A stretch of DNA of 64,000 nucleotides from Candidatus Dormiibacterota bacterium (GCA_035544955.1 DASZZN010000018.1:81226-145225); one strand, 5' to 3'. Positions 50,508-59,664 are shown, counted from the stretch's first letter. Numbers and translations: made by a program. The notes: a model not told the origin generated them from the letters alone.

Positions 50508-51923
50508 ATGCCCCTGCTCGAGCAGTCTCTCGTGGACAGCGTGATCAAGCGCGCGCTGCGGTCTGGCGCCGATTTCGTCGAGCTCTTCGTCGAGCGCAAG
50601 CGCAATCAGTCGATCAGTGTCGAGGAGAGCAAGGTGCAGCGGGTCAGCTCCGGCAATGACCTGGGCGCCGGGTTACGCATCATCCACCAGGGAACCGTCA
50701 GCTACGTGTACACCGAGGATCTCTCGGAAGACGGCCTGCTCAAGACCGCCGACCTGGCGGCGCAGATCGGGCGGCGCGGCGGTGGGAAGTTTGCTTTCGG
50801 CGAGTTGACCGGGACGCCGAAAAATCTGCAGCGGATCGAGGTGCCGCCGGACACCGTCGGGGCGGAGGCGAAGATCGAACTGTTGCTCGAAGCCGATCAG
50901 GCGGCCCGAGCGGTGAGCGGCGCTGTCAAACAGGTTGCGGTCGGCTACGGCCAGAGTTCGCAGGAGGTGCTGGTCGCCACCTCGGAGGGCATCCATCATG
51001 CCGATTCCCGCACCCGCGTCCGCCTCATGGTGCACGCTGTTGCCGAGCGCAACGGCGAGATCCAAACCGCGATGGAAGCGCCCGGCATGCAGCGCGGCTT
51101 CGAATTCTTCGACGACACCTCGGCGGCCGAGTATGCTCGTGCCGCCGCCGAGCGCGCGGTCGCCCTGCTCGATGCCGCGCCGTCGCCCGCCGGTCAGATG
51201 GCGGTGATCATCGGTAACGAGTTCGGTGGGGTTCTCTTCCACGAAGCGTGCGGGCACGGGCTCGAAGCGGACTTCGTCGGCAAGGGATCGACCGTCTTCA
51301 CCGGCAAGATCGGCCAGGCGGTCGCGAGCCCGATCGTCACGGCCATCGATGACGGCACGATGCCCAGCCGCTGGGGAACCTTGACCGTCGACGACGAAGG
51401 CGTGCCGACCCGCCGCAATGTCCTCATCCAGGACGGCGTCCTCGTCAGTTACATGTACGACCGGCTCCGGGCCGGTCAGCAACACCACCCGGTCACCGGG
51501 AATGGTCGTCGCCAGTCCTACCAGCACCTGCCGATCCCGCGGATGACCAACACCTTCATCGCCGCCGGCGCGCACACGGTGGAGGACATCATCGCGGCCA
51601 CACCGCGGGGGCTCTACGCCAAGAAACTCGGTGCCGGGCAGGTCGATGTCACGAGCGGTGACTTCGTCTTCGCGGTCACCGAGGGCTACTTGATCGAGGG
51701 CGGCCGCATCGGCCGGCCGGTGCGCGGCGCGACGATCGTCGGCAACGGGCCGCGCGCCCTGCACAAGATCGACATGGTCGCAAACGACCTCAAGCTTGCC
51801 CCCGGCACCTGCGGCAAGGAAGGTCAGGGCGTCCCGGTGTCCGTTGGCCAGCCAACCATCCGCATCTCGGAACTCACCGTCGGCGGCACCGGGGTGGTAC
51901 CCGGCGGCGCTATGCGGCAGTGA
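50508..51923 (+). CDS. tldD: Metalloprotease TldD
   Basis: A 471-residue TldD/PmbA peptidase, catalytic subunit. The zinc motif HEACGHGLEAD (HExxxH, about residue 246) is intact. Other family segments are ESKVQRVSSGNDLGAGLRI (about 38-56) and TKGTVFTGKIG-like sequence after the active site. TldD/TldE heterodimers degrade small unfolded peptides and process ribosomal natural products such as microcins. The overlapping tldE gene completes the pair. Confidence 0.96.
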   Translation: MPLLEQSLVDSVIKRALRSGADFVELFVERKRNQSISVEESKVQRVSSGNDLGAGLRIIHQGTVSYVYTEDLSEDGLLKTADLAAQIGRRGGGKFAFGELTGTPKNLQRIEVPPDTVGAEAKIELLLEADQAARAVSGAVKQVAVGYGQSSQEVLVATSEGIHHADSRTRVRLMVHAVAERNGEIQTAMEAPGMQRGFEFFDDTSAAEYARAAAERAVALLDAAPSPAGQMAVIIGNEFGGVLFHEACGHGLEADFVGKGSTVFTGKIGQAVASPIVTAIDDGTMPSRWGTLTVDDEGVPTRRNVLIQDGVLVSYMYDRLRAGQQHHPVTGNGRRQSYQHLPIPRMTNTFIAAGAHTVEDIIAATPRGLYAKKLGAGQVDVTSGDFVFAVTEGYLIEGGRIGRPVRGATIVGNGPRALHKIDMVANDLKLAPGTCGKEGQGVPVSVGQPTIRISELTVGGTGVVPGGAMRQ

Positions 51924-53257
51924 ACCCGATCGGCGAAAGCGTCCTGGCGCGCTGCAAAGCGCACGGGGCGGAGGACGCCGAGCTGTACATCTCGCGCGGC
52001 ACCGAGTTCACCGTCCGGGTTTACAAGGGTGAGATCGAGTCCCTGGTGTCAGCGGAAAGCCGTGGGATCGGGCTTCGCACCTTTCGTGAACAGCGCGTTG
52101 GCTTTTCGTACACCTCCGACTTCGAGCCCGCGGCGCTCGACAGCCTGGTGGATGAGGCGCTCCTCAATGGGCGCTACAACCACGCCGACGACGCCAATGT
52201 GTTGCCGGACACCCGGCCCTTCGACCCGCTGGGTGGGCTCGCGTCACCGGCGCTCCTCGGTGTCGACCCGCAACGAAAGATCGACTTCGCACTCGAGATG
52301 GAACGGCGCGCGACCTCGCTCGATGCGCGCGTCCGCCGAGTCAGCGATGCGATCTACAGCGATGGCAGCGGCCAGGTCGAGATCTACAACAGCCGCGGGC
52401 TCGAGGCATCCTTCGACCGGACCGTCGCCTACGGCGTGCTGGAGACGATCGCCGAACAGGACACCGAGATGCAATCCGGGTTTGCCTTCACGCATGGCCG
52501 CGACCTGGACAAGCTGGATCTGGCCGGGGTGGTGAAGGAGGCCGTGGAGAACGCGGCGGGCCTGCTGGGCGCGCGTCCGGTGCCAACGGCGAGCGTCCCG
52601 GTCGTGCTGCATCCGCACGCCGCCGCGATGATCCTCGGTGTGCTCGCCAGCTCTTTCAGCGCGGATGCCGTGATCAAGCGGCGCTCGTTGCTGGCCGGGA
52701 AGGTCGGCGAGCAGGTGGCCGCGGCGATCGTGACCATCACCGACGACCCGCGTCTTCCCGAAGGCCTGGCGAGTCGGCCGTTCGACGGCGAGGGTGTGCC
52801 GGCCGCCCGCACCGAGCTGATCGCCGCGGGCGTCCTCAAGGGCTATCTCCACAACACCTACACGGCGATGCGCAGCAAAAGCCAGTCGACCGGGAGCGCC
52901 GTACGCTCCTACAAGAGCGTGCCCGAGGTGGGCGTCTCGAACCTGGTGCTCAAGCCCGGCAATCTTTCGCGGGAGGCGCTGCTGACCCGCGTCAGCAACG
53001 GGCTGCATGTCTCGCAGCTGACTGGCTTGAACACGGTCAACCCCGTTTCCGGGGAGTTTTCGCTAGGACTCACCGGCCACTGGATCGAGAACGGCCACCT
53101 GACCCGGCCGGTCAAGGAGCTGACGGTGGCGGGCAATGTCATCGCCCTGATGCAGAAGGTGGTGGCCGTCGCCGACGACCTTCGCTTCATGTTCGCCGGC
53201 GGTTTCTGCGGCAGTCCGACGGTGCTGATCGAGGAGCTACCCGTCGGCGGTCTCTAG
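51920..53257 (+). CDS. tldE: TldE/PmbA-family subunit
   Basis: A 445-residue non-catalytic partner of TldD. It has the common TldD/PmbA N-terminus (DAELYISRGTEFTVRVYKGEIESL) and the C-terminal GVSNLVLKPGNL and LGLTGHWIENG segments but lacks the HExxxH zinc motif. The GTG at 51920 overlaps the tldD stop (GTGA). The pair is expected to form a heterodimeric barrel that admits unfolded peptides. Confidence 0.95.
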   Translation: MNPIGESVLARCKAHGAEDAELYISRGTEFTVRVYKGEIESLVSAESRGIGLRTFREQRVGFSYTSDFEPAALDSLVDEALLNGRYNHADDANVLPDTRPFDPLGGLASPALLGVDPQRKIDFALEMERRATSLDARVRRVSDAIYSDGSGQVEIYNSRGLEASFDRTVAYGVLETIAEQDTEMQSGFAFTHGRDLDKLDLAGVVKEAVENAAGLLGARPVPTASVPVVLHPHAAAMILGVLASSFSADAVIKRRSLLAGKVGEQVAAAIVTITDDPRLPEGLASRPFDGEGVPAARTELIAAGVLKGYLHNTYTAMRSKSQSTGSAVRSYKSVPEVGVSNLVLKPGNLSREALLTRVSNGLHVSQLTGLNTVNPVSGEFSLGLTGHWIENGHLTRPVKELTVAGNVIALMQKVVAVADDLRFMFAGGFCGSPTVLIEELPVGGL

Positions 53258-53303
53258 TCGCGCGCGTCCGCTAAGGCCCGTTCTCACTCTGCTCCTCCTC
53301 TGG

Positions 53304-54446
53304 TTGGTCGGTGTCAATCTGCGCACCGTCATCCTCGGCGTCCCGCCCACGCTGCCGGCCCTGCACCGCGCGCTCTCGCTCACCTACAGCGCCGGCGGGC
53401 TCTTGACCTCACTGCCGGTGCTATTGATGGCGCTCGGTGCGATCCCGGGTGCCTACCTTGTCAGCCGCGTCGGCGCGCGCCGGGCGGTTGCGGTGGGGCT
53501 CGCCCTGGTCGCGATCGGAGCTGCTCTGCGGGGCGCCTTCCCAAATGCGGTCATGCTCTTCGCCTTTACGGTGGTGTTCGCGCTGGGGATCGCGGTGGCG
53601 CAACCGGCGATGCCGAGCCTGGCGCAGGCCTGGTTCCCGCAGCGGATCGGACGGGCGATCGCGATCTACTCCAATGGCTTGCTGGTTGGCGAGGTGATCG
53701 CGGCCAGCATCACGCTGCCGTTCCTGCTGGTGCCCTTTGGCTGGCAGGTCGCGCTCGCGGTGTGGGCCGTGCCGGCGGCCATCGTGCTCGCGCTCTGGCT
53801 GATCGGCACCCCGACATCGGAGGCCGCGGTGGCGACCGCAGGCGCCTGGCTCCCCGACTGGCGGAGCGGGCGCATGCTCCGGGTCGGCTTGCTGATGGGT
53901 GGGGCCAGCCTCGTCTACTTCGGCATGAACAGCTGGATCCCCGACACGCTCGACGCGCGCCATGCTCATGCGTTGATTCCGTTGACCCTCGGCGCGCTGA
54001 ACGCGATGCAACTCCCCATCAGTTTCTGGCTGGCGTTACGCGGCGACAGGATGCTGGGACGCCGCTGGCCCTATGTCCTTGCCGGGGTCGGGTCGATTGT
54101 GGGCGTCGCCGGTTATGCGCTGGCCCCGGCCGCCAGCGCGCCGGTCTGGGCGGGTCTCGCAGGGGCTGGCGCCAGTCTCGCCTTCATCCTCAACCTGGGC
54201 CTACCGGCCCTCTTCTCACCATCCGAGGTCGCGCGCACCAGCGGCTTGATGTTCACGATTGGCTACGGTGCGGCCTTCTTCGGCCCCGCGCTCGGGGGCT
54301 TTGCCTGGGACTGGAGCGGTCAATTCCGGTTCGCGCTGCTGCCGATGCTGATCGGTTCGCTCGCGATGCTCGCGTTCGGCGCGACCTTGCCCGCAATACG
54401 GATCAGTCCCGCAGGTCGGTCGGCGGCGTCCTCAGCAGACCGGTAA
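53304..54446 (+). CDS. MFS transporter, CynX/NimT type; start uncertain
   Basis: A 380-residue (from TTG 53304) major facilitator with features of the CynX/NimT group: GVNLRTVILGVPPTLP in helix 1, SRVGARRAVAVGL in loop 2-3, and GIAVAQPAMPSLAQAWFP in helix 4. The first helix appears to begin upstream of the TTG (PVLTLLLLWLVG), and no ATG, GTG or TTG lies in frame between it and a stop at 53226. The true start may therefore be a CTG at 53289 or the TTG with a short helix. Its 3' end overlaps the convergent gene by 44 bp. Confidence 0.85.
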   Translation: MVGVNLRTVILGVPPTLPALHRALSLTYSAGGLLTSLPVLLMALGAIPGAYLVSRVGARRAVAVGLALVAIGAALRGAFPNAVMLFAFTVVFALGIAVAQPAMPSLAQAWFPQRIGRAIAIYSNGLLVGEVIAASITLPFLLVPFGWQVALAVWAVPAAIVLALWLIGTPTSEAAVATAGAWLPDWRSGRMLRVGLLMGGASLVYFGMNSWIPDTLDARHAHALIPLTLGALNAMQLPISFWLALRGDRMLGRRWPYVLAGVGSIVGVAGYALAPAASAPVWAGLAGAGASLAFILNLGLPALFSPSEVARTSGLMFTIGYGAAFFGPALGGFAWDWSGQFRFALLPMLIGSLAMLAFGATLPAIRISPAGRSAASSADR

Positions 54447-55128
54447 TTGCCCGCAACCCGTTCAGAACGTCGTCGCGGTCGATCGCGTCGCGTCCGGCGC
54501 GCAGCGCGCGGGCCGTCGCGATCACTTGCGCGCTGAACGTCACGTAGCTGGTGAGGATGCTGCCGCGGACCGCGTGCAGCCGTCCTTGCGTGACCTCGGC
54601 TTCCACAGTGCCGAGCAGGCGGCCGGCCCGGCGCAGCGTCGGGTAGGCGTTGTCACGGGTCAGCTTGATCCGACGCAGCCGGTGAAAATAGGCGATGTCC
54701 GGCTCGGCCGGCGGCGGGGTGTCCATGAAGCGTTCAGCGCCGGCCAGCAGGCGCCGCATCGCGCCGTAGGCCGCATCGAGCCGGGCACTGCCGGTGCGCT
54801 CCTGGGTGTAGCCGTAGTGCCAGAGGATCACCGCATCGGCGAAGGAAAAGAACACGTTGCGATAGAGCGTGTCCCCGGTCAGCGTCGACATCAGCGCATT
54901 CCGCAGGCCGGCTTTGGCCTGCTTCAAGAGGGGTCGCTCGAAGAGGTCGTCGACCAATCCGGCCCACTGCGGGCGCGCCGCCTGGGAGGCGGTCGCCATC
55001 ACCTGGAACGCGCGGATCGAGGGTAGTGCTTCGATCGCGGCGGCGACAGACGTCGATTCGCGGCCACCCAGCTCGAGCAATGCCGCGCGCGCCTCGGCGA
55101 CCGCGGGATTCACGAGCGTGGGGCTCAT
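54403..55128 (-). CDS. Hypothetical helical protein, 241 aa
   Basis: A 241-residue soluble protein with mostly helical composition, not recognised by family. Notable segments are SFADAVILWHYGYTQERTGSARLDAAYGAMRRLLAGAERF (about 98-137) and a C-terminal ARALRAGRDAIDRDDVLNGLRAI. The ATG at 55128 overlaps the PHP phosphoesterase stop (ATGA), so it is coupled to that enzyme. A 44-bp convergent overlap with the MFS gene covers its last 14 codons. Confidence 0.68.
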   Translation of the reverse strand: MSPTLVNPAVAEARAALLELGGRESTSVAAAIEALPSIRAFQVMATASQAARPQWAGLVDDLFERPLLKQAKAGLRNALMSTLTGDTLYRNVFFSFADAVILWHYGYTQERTGSARLDAAYGAMRRLLAGAERFMDTPPPAEPDIAYFHRLRRIKLTRDNAYPTLRRAGRLLGTVEAEVTQGRLHAVRGSILTSYVTFSAQVIATARALRAGRDAIDRDDVLNGLRAITGLLRTPPTDLRD

Positions 55129-55958
55129 CCGGCCTTCTCGAGGAACGGCCACTGCACCCGAGCCCCGAGCCGGTCCAGGTAACGGATGTCGATGATTTGC
55201 TTGGGGGCCTCGTAGTCGTCGCCGTTGAAGCCGTGGTAGTCGCTCCCGACGGTCATCAGTAGCCCATGCTGGTGGGCCAGCTCTTCGTAAATGGGGATCT
55301 GCTCTGGTTTGTGGCGGCGCGTGTAGACCTCCAGGCCATCGAGTATGGGCAAGACCTCCTTCATCAAGTCCTGGTCGGGCACCACTCCCGGATGCGCATG
55401 GACCGCCAGCCCGCCGGCCCCGTGGATGGTGTCGATCGCCTCTCGCGGTGATGGGATCGGGGTATAGAAATCGGCCGGCATGAAATCAACGGCCTTTCGC
55501 ACACTGTCCCAGGCCTCTCTCTCCGTCATCAACCCGTGCTGAAGAACGAGCTTGAGGACGGCACCGGGCATCACGGTCGGTTTGTAGGCGAAGGCGTCGA
55601 GCCCGAGGTCGCGCCCGATCCCTTGCTCCTGCAGGATCCGGATCCAGGCGTTGGTCTGCTTGCGGAACACGCCCTGGGTCCGTTCGAGGAGCGCGAGGAG
55701 CGGGGGATAGTTCAGGTCGACCCCGTGCCCGAGGATGTGGCGGAACTGGTTGGGGGGATAGGTCGTGACCTCGAGGGCGGGTACGTAGCCAAGGCCGCGA
55801 CCGTGGGCGATGGCCCGGGCACGGCTTACCCCCAGGATGGTGTCATGGTCGGTCAGCGCCATCACCCGAACCCCACGGTCGGCGGCTAGATTGGCGACCT
55901 CGTCAGGGTCGCGCCAGCCGTCACTCACCGTCGAATGCATGTGGAGGTCGGCTAGCAC
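55125..55958 (-). CDS. PHP-domain phosphoesterase
   Basis: A 277-residue metal-dependent phosphoesterase of the PHP superfamily, similar to 3',5'-nucleoside bisphosphate phosphatase / RNase AM. The four PHP motifs are seen: DLHMHSTVSDG (4-14), LTDHDTI (about 35), an AHPG segment in VHAHPGVV (about 190), and GSDYHG (about 240). It may degrade pAp-type nucleotides or trim RNA 5' ends. The start is GTG 55958, which lies just behind a -10 box. Confidence 0.9.
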   Translation of the reverse strand: MLADLHMHSTVSDGWRDPDEVANLAADRGVRVMALTDHDTILGVSRARAIAHGRGLGYVPALEVTTYPPNQFRHILGHGVDLNYPPLLALLERTQGVFRKQTNAWIRILQEQGIGRDLGLDAFAYKPTVMPGAVLKLVLQHGLMTEREAWDSVRKAVDFMPADFYTPIPSPREAIDTIHGAGGLAVHAHPGVVPDQDLMKEVLPILDGLEVYTRRHKPEQIPIYEELAHQHGLLMTVGSDYHGFNGDDYEAPKQIIDIRYLDRLGARVQWPFLEKAG

Positions 55959-55964
55959 GGGCTC

Positions 55965-55970
55965 AGTTTA
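55965..55970 (-). promoter_or_regulatory. -10 box (TAAACT) just upstream of the PHP gene
   Basis: On the minus strand TAAACT (55970-55965) ends 6 nt before the GTG at 55958. This again predicts a leaderless transcript. Confidence 0.5.
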
Positions 55971-56084
55971 CCGGGCACTTCCCGGATCTCGGCCCCAGCC
56001 GGATGGCAAACAGTGACGGTTTTCCGGACGGTCCCCGTTGAGAACGAATAAGAGCCGTCGGCAAAGTGTTTTCTTCAGGGGTGT

Positions 56085-56330
56085 ATGGAGATGCTTGGAG
56101 AGCTAGAGCTGATTCGGTTGATCGAAGAGAACGAGTACCCCGCGCGCCTCGTCTCTGCCGGCGTGGTCTGGGTCGAGTTGGAGATCACAGACCCCAAGAC
56201 CAACGCCGTTCGCCGGGAGCGGCTGTCCAAGTCAGCCTTCGCTGACCTCATCCTCGACTGGCGGGAGCGGCGCACACGCAATCTGCGCGAACTGAGCCCC
56301 GCCCTGCGCAAGATAGGCATTGCTGCCTAG
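56085..56330 (+). CDS. Small hypothetical protein, 81 aa
   Basis: An 81-residue charged soluble protein with a likely helix-strand layout (LELIRLIEENEYPARLV, VVWVELEITDPKTN, FADLILDWRERRTRNLREL). No family was recognised. Two ATGs (56085 and 56091) are close together; CAGGGG lies 5 nt before the first. It stands alone between the PHP gene and the HNH gene. Confidence 0.6.
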   Translation: MEMLGELELIRLIEENEYPARLVSAGVVWVELEITDPKTNAVRRERLSKSAFADLILDWRERRTRNLRELSPALRKIGIAA

Positions 56331-56432
56331 TGCAATCGGCGCCCTTGAGTCTCTGGGCTAACAAAGGCTGACGCGGCCGCCCCAAGGGGGAAGCGACTGT
56401 TCGGCCAGAGGCCAGATGCGGCGGAGGCTGCA

Positions 56433-56477
56433 TTGACAAGTTTTTCTGGCGGGCAGAAATCGCGACAGACAGCTGTC
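56433..56477 (+). promoter_or_regulatory. Promoter and palindromic site upstream of the HNH gene
   Basis: TTGACA (56433-56438) is followed after 16 bp by AGAAAT (56455-56460), a plausible promoter. Just downstream lies a perfect 10-bp palindrome, GACAGCTGTC (56468-56477), around the expected transcription start, where a repressor could bind. Because the -35 coincides with an in-frame TTG, that TTG cannot be the translation start if this promoter is used. Confidence 0.5.
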
Positions 56478-56483
56478 AAAGGC

Positions 56484-57740
56484 ATGCCTCACGATGGGAG
56501 CATGGTCGCGATAGGGACGCTCGTAGAGCCTGGGGTGTCCAAACTCCAGGGTGCCGTCGACGAGCTCCAGACCGCCGTCCAGCGGGTGGCGCGCTGCATG
56601 GCCACCGCGGCGGAGGCCGACCTTGGCGAAGGGCTAATCCAGATCCGGGAAGTCGGGATCGATCCGCTGGAGGCGGCGTTTGCCAATGGGCTGCGGCGCT
56701 TCGATAAATCTGGGGAGTACAAAGCCGACGGCGCGCTCTCGGCGGTGGCCTGGGTGCGCGAGCGGTGCAACCTTTCCGCTGGAGCCGCCGCGGAACGGGT
56801 CAACGTCGCGCGTCAACTCGAGGCGCTGCCACAGATCGCCAAGGCGTTCGCCAGCGGCGACGTCGGCTTCCAGCACGTGGCGCTGATCGCTCGCACGGCG
56901 GAGAACGTCGGCAGCGCGCCCGTGCAACAAGAAGAAACGAACTTGCTCAAGGCGGCGCAAGCGATGGACCCGGGCCGCTTCGCCGCGGTCGCCAAAGGTT
57001 TCGAGCATCGGGTTGATGCGGCGGCCGCATTGGCCGAGACGAACCACGCCTACCAGCGACGGTACCTTCATATCAGCGAGCCGCAGGACGGCATGGTCCG
57101 GCTGGATGGCATCCTCGATCTCGAGGGCGGTGCCACGCTAAAGACGGCGCTCAACGCGCCGATGCCGCCACCGGCGAACGACGATGTCCGGACGCCCGGT
57201 CAGCGCCGCGTTGACGCCCTGGTTGACCTCGCCCGTCGGCCACTGGATGGCAGCAAGCTCGGGACGGTCGGCGGCCAGCGCCCGCATCTGGTCATCACGG
57301 CCAGCGCCGAGACGCTGGCAGGGCTTTCCGGCGCACCGCCCGCGGAGATGGCTGGGGCCGGACCGATTGCCATCGAGACGGCCCAGCGCTATGCGTGCGA
57401 TCCGACGGTGAGCTGGCTGCTGGGGCATGGCGAGCTGGAGAGCGAGACCGCCAGCGACGCCCACCGGCAGATCCCGGCCGCCACCCGCCGCGCGCTGGTC
57501 GCGCGCGATCGCGACTGCGTCTTCAACGGCTGTCACCGGCCGGCGATCTGGTGCGATGGGCACCACCTGGTCTGGTGGACGCGTGGGGGGAAGACGGTGC
57601 TGCCCAACCTGGCTCTCGTCTGCGGCCGGCATCATCGCATGCTCCACGAAGAAGGCTGGACGCTAGAGCGAACAAAAGATGGTCATTGGAGGGCCAAGCC
57701 TCCACCCCAAAGCGTGCCTGCTAACGCTCGGTCGGCCTGA
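56484..57740 (+). CDS. DUF222 / HNH endonuclease domain protein
   Basis: A 418-residue protein. The N-terminal two-thirds is a DUF222 domain (helical; ALSAVAWVRERCNLSAGAAAERVNVARQL about 90-118). The C-terminal HNH nuclease-like domain has CVFNGCHRPAIWCDGHHLVWW, then NLALVCGRHHRMLHEEGW (about 340-395), with zinc-type cysteines and the His-His pair. This multi-copy family is abundant in actinobacteria and related groups and may be selfish or phage-related. ATG 56484 is preferred over an upstream TTG; ATG 56502 is also possible. Confidence 0.9.
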   Translation: MPHDGSMVAIGTLVEPGVSKLQGAVDELQTAVQRVARCMATAAEADLGEGLIQIREVGIDPLEAAFANGLRRFDKSGEYKADGALSAVAWVRERCNLSAGAAAERVNVARQLEALPQIAKAFASGDVGFQHVALIARTAENVGSAPVQQEETNLLKAAQAMDPGRFAAVAKGFEHRVDAAAALAETNHAYQRRYLHISEPQDGMVRLDGILDLEGGATLKTALNAPMPPPANDDVRTPGQRRVDALVDLARRPLDGSKLGTVGGQRPHLVITASAETLAGLSGAPPAEMAGAGPIAIETAQRYACDPTVSWLLGHGELESETASDAHRQIPAATRRALVARDRDCVFNGCHRPAIWCDGHHLVWWTRGGKTVLPNLALVCGRHHRMLHEEGWTLERTKDGHWRAKPPPQSVPANARSA

Positions 57741-57910
57741 TTCAGTCATCGCGAACTGAGCAAGCAAGCGCCGATGGCCGTGCGCCGGCTAGCGTAACCG
57801 ACCACCGGCGATATCTACCCGGAAACTTCACGAGATCCGAAGCTCCAATCCTGGGAACGTCCAGCACCAGCACTTCCTCGAGCGACTTCCGTCGCATCCT
57901 GAGTTGGCCG

Positions 57911-58570
57911 CTAATTGCGGCGGCCGAAGATGCGGAGCAGGATGAGGAAGAGGTTGATGAAGTCGAGATAGAGGCTGAGCGCTAGCAGGAGCGCGTTGTT
58001 GTCGCCCGCCCGCTCGGCCTTGACCCGCCAGAAGTCGAAGAACGTCAGCCCGACGAACACGACCCCGAGGAAGAGGCTAAGCGCCAGCTGGCTGATCGGG
58101 AAGTGGAAGATCAACGTCGCGAAGCTGATCACGATGCCAACGAGTAGCGCCCCCAAGAGATATCGACCCCAGGCCGCCATGTTGATGCTGGTCAGATAGA
58201 CGACCGCGGCGGCGACCAGGAAGATGCCGACCGTGCCCAGCAGCGCGCTGCCAACCGCATCGGGTTTGGCGTTCAGGTAGTAGGAAACGATCGGGGCGAT
58301 GAAGAGACCCTCGACCACCGAGAAGACGGTAAAGAGGCCGACTGCGAGGCTCTGGTTCTTGCTGTTCGTCGCCGCCTGGATCCCGAAGATCAACCCGATG
58401 GCGACCAGGAAGTAAAGAATCCAGGGGATGTTCTGCGGCACCACGCCGGATATCCAGAGGTAGACGCCGCCCGCTGTGAGGGCCAGCGAGAGGGCAAGCC
58501 AACCCATCACTCGGCTGAGCAATGAACGCTCGACCTGGGTCTGCGTCTGGAGCATTTCGTGCGGCAACAT
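57911..58570 (-). CDS. Bax inhibitor-1 / YccA family membrane protein
   Basis: A 219-residue membrane protein with seven hydrophobic segments and the BI-1/YccA hallmarks GIQAATNSKNQ, VVEGLFIAPIVSYYL and the C-terminal ALSLYLDFINLFLILLRI. Bacterial members act as pH-sensitive calcium leak channels or FtsH modulators. ATG 58570 (in-frame GTG at 58573) has TAGGTT 7 nt upstream on the same strand, predicting a leaderless mRNA. A 170-bp gene-poor spacer with no clear signal separates its stop from the HNH gene. Confidence 0.92.
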   Translation of the reverse strand: MLPHEMLQTQTQVERSLLSRVMGWLALSLALTAGGVYLWISGVVPQNIPWILYFLVAIGLIFGIQAATNSKNQSLAVGLFTVFSVVEGLFIAPIVSYYLNAKPDAVGSALLGTVGIFLVAAAVVYLTSINMAAWGRYLLGALLVGIVISFATLIFHFPISQLALSLFLGVVFVGLTFFDFWRVKAERAGDNNALLLALSLYLDFINLFLILLRIFGRRN

Positions 58571-58577
58571 CACTCTG

Positions 58578-58583
58578 AACCTA
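58578..58583 (-). promoter_or_regulatory. -10-like box (TAGGTT) just upstream of the BI-1 gene
   Basis: On the minus strand TAGGTT (58583-58578) ends 7 nt before the ATG at 58570. It matches the TANNNT spacing seen at other genes in this window but is weaker than most. Confidence 0.4.
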
Positions 58584-58626
58584 CCACAGAATCCCGTGGG
58601 CTACACTATCGCGTTTTCTTATACTG

Positions 58627-59598
58627 ATGGCTTCCGTGAGCAATTTGAACCGGCTCGGATCGACGCTTGCCTGTGGCCTTGGGCTGCTGCTGGCGGCCTG
58701 CGGCTCGAGCACCGCCACGGCGACCCCAACGCCGACCCCCAGCCGCCCCGGACCCGCCATGGTGCAGATCGAAAATTCGATCCTGGCGCGACCGCTGGCC
58801 GGGGTGCAGCCGGCCAACATCGTCTACGAATACCTGGCGGAAGGCGGCATCACGCGGATGACCGTGATCTACTTCTCGCCCTCGGGGAGCCAGAAGATCG
58901 AACCGGTGCGCAGCGCCCGGCCCGTAACGCTCCGGCTGTGGCACGCGTACCACGGCGTGCTCTTTTTCTCTGGCGCAAACATCAAAGTGCTGCAGGCGAT
59001 CCAGGACCAGCACATCCCGGCGCTCACCGAGGGCAGCGATGGCGGCGCCTACTTTGCCCGGGATCCCAGCCGGCGGGCGCCACATAATCTCTATACCGAC
59101 GGCAATCGCCTCGCCCAGGGCGTCGGTAAGTACGCCCCCGGCGTTACCTACGTGCTGCCGTCACCCGCTGAGCCCGCCGCCAGCCCGGCGCCCGCGGTCG
59201 CGAATCGTATCGTGTTCGACCAGACAAATTCCCACCGCGTCATCTACACCTACTCGGCCGCGGACAACGCGTACGCCTACGGCACGGCGCTCGGCGCGCT
59301 TGTGGACCAGGACACGGGTCAGCCGATCAAACCCGTAAACGTCATCCTGCTCCAGGTCGCGCATCACGACGCCGGCTTCACCGACGTCAACGGTGTGCCG
59401 GCTGTCGACTTCGACCTGCTAGGCACCGGTCCGGCTGATGTCTTCACCCGGGGTCATCACTACACGGCCACCTGGGACCTGTCGAACCCCGAGCTGCCCC
59501 TGAAGATCGTCGGCGCCGATGGCAAGGTGATGCGGCTTCCCAGCGGATTGACCTGGTTCCATCTGGTCGATCCAGGGACGCCTGTCACGGCGTCCTGA
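58627..59598 (+). CDS. DUF3048 (YerB-like) lipoprotein
   Basis: A 323-residue lipoprotein. A signal peptide ends in LLAACGSS (Cys about 22), followed by a Thr/Pro linker and the DUF3048 domain (about 45-165: VQIENSILARPLAGVQPANIVYEYLAEGGITRM, then IEPVRSARPV) and a C-terminal YerB-like half. This family is thought to act at the cell envelope, and its biochemical activity is unknown. Start choice is open: ATG 58627 with TACACT at 58602 as a -10, or GTG 58636 with TATACT at 58620 giving a leaderless form. A terminator hairpin follows. Confidence 0.88.
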   Translation: MASVSNLNRLGSTLACGLGLLLAACGSSTATATPTPTPSRPGPAMVQIENSILARPLAGVQPANIVYEYLAEGGITRMTVIYFSPSGSQKIEPVRSARPVTLRLWHAYHGVLFFSGANIKVLQAIQDQHIPALTEGSDGGAYFARDPSRRAPHNLYTDGNRLAQGVGKYAPGVTYVLPSPAEPAASPAPAVANRIVFDQTNSHRVIYTYSAADNAYAYGTALGALVDQDTGQPIKPVNVILLQVAHHDAGFTDVNGVPAVDFDLLGTGPADVFTRGHHYTATWDLSNPELPLKIVGADGKVMRLPSGLTWFHLVDPGTPVTAS

Positions 59599-59626
59599 CG
59601 TAGACTCGGGGCAACAGGCGCTCGAA

Positions 59627-59662
59627 GGCCGGTACCGCCTTGGTGCCGGCCGTTGTTCTTTC
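59627..59662 (+). terminator. Intrinsic terminator after the DUF3048 gene
   Basis: GGCCGGTACC and GGTGCCGGCC form a 10-bp stem (one G-T pair) with a 5-nt loop, followed by GTTGTTCTTTC. It begins 28 bp after the stop codon. Confidence 0.7.
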
Positions 59663-59664
59663 GT

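Noticed and set aside
49109..50605. 498-codon minus-strand open frame across the MFS and tldD start
   Set aside because: It is a high-GC shadow of the MFS gene, rich in Arg/Asp/Gly, and even reads through the palindromic repeat.
59601..59606. TAGACT right after the DUF3048 stop as a promoter of a short RNA
   Set aside because: It would give a transcript of about 50 nt that ends in the terminator; no independent support, and TAATCT at 59665 fits coxG better.
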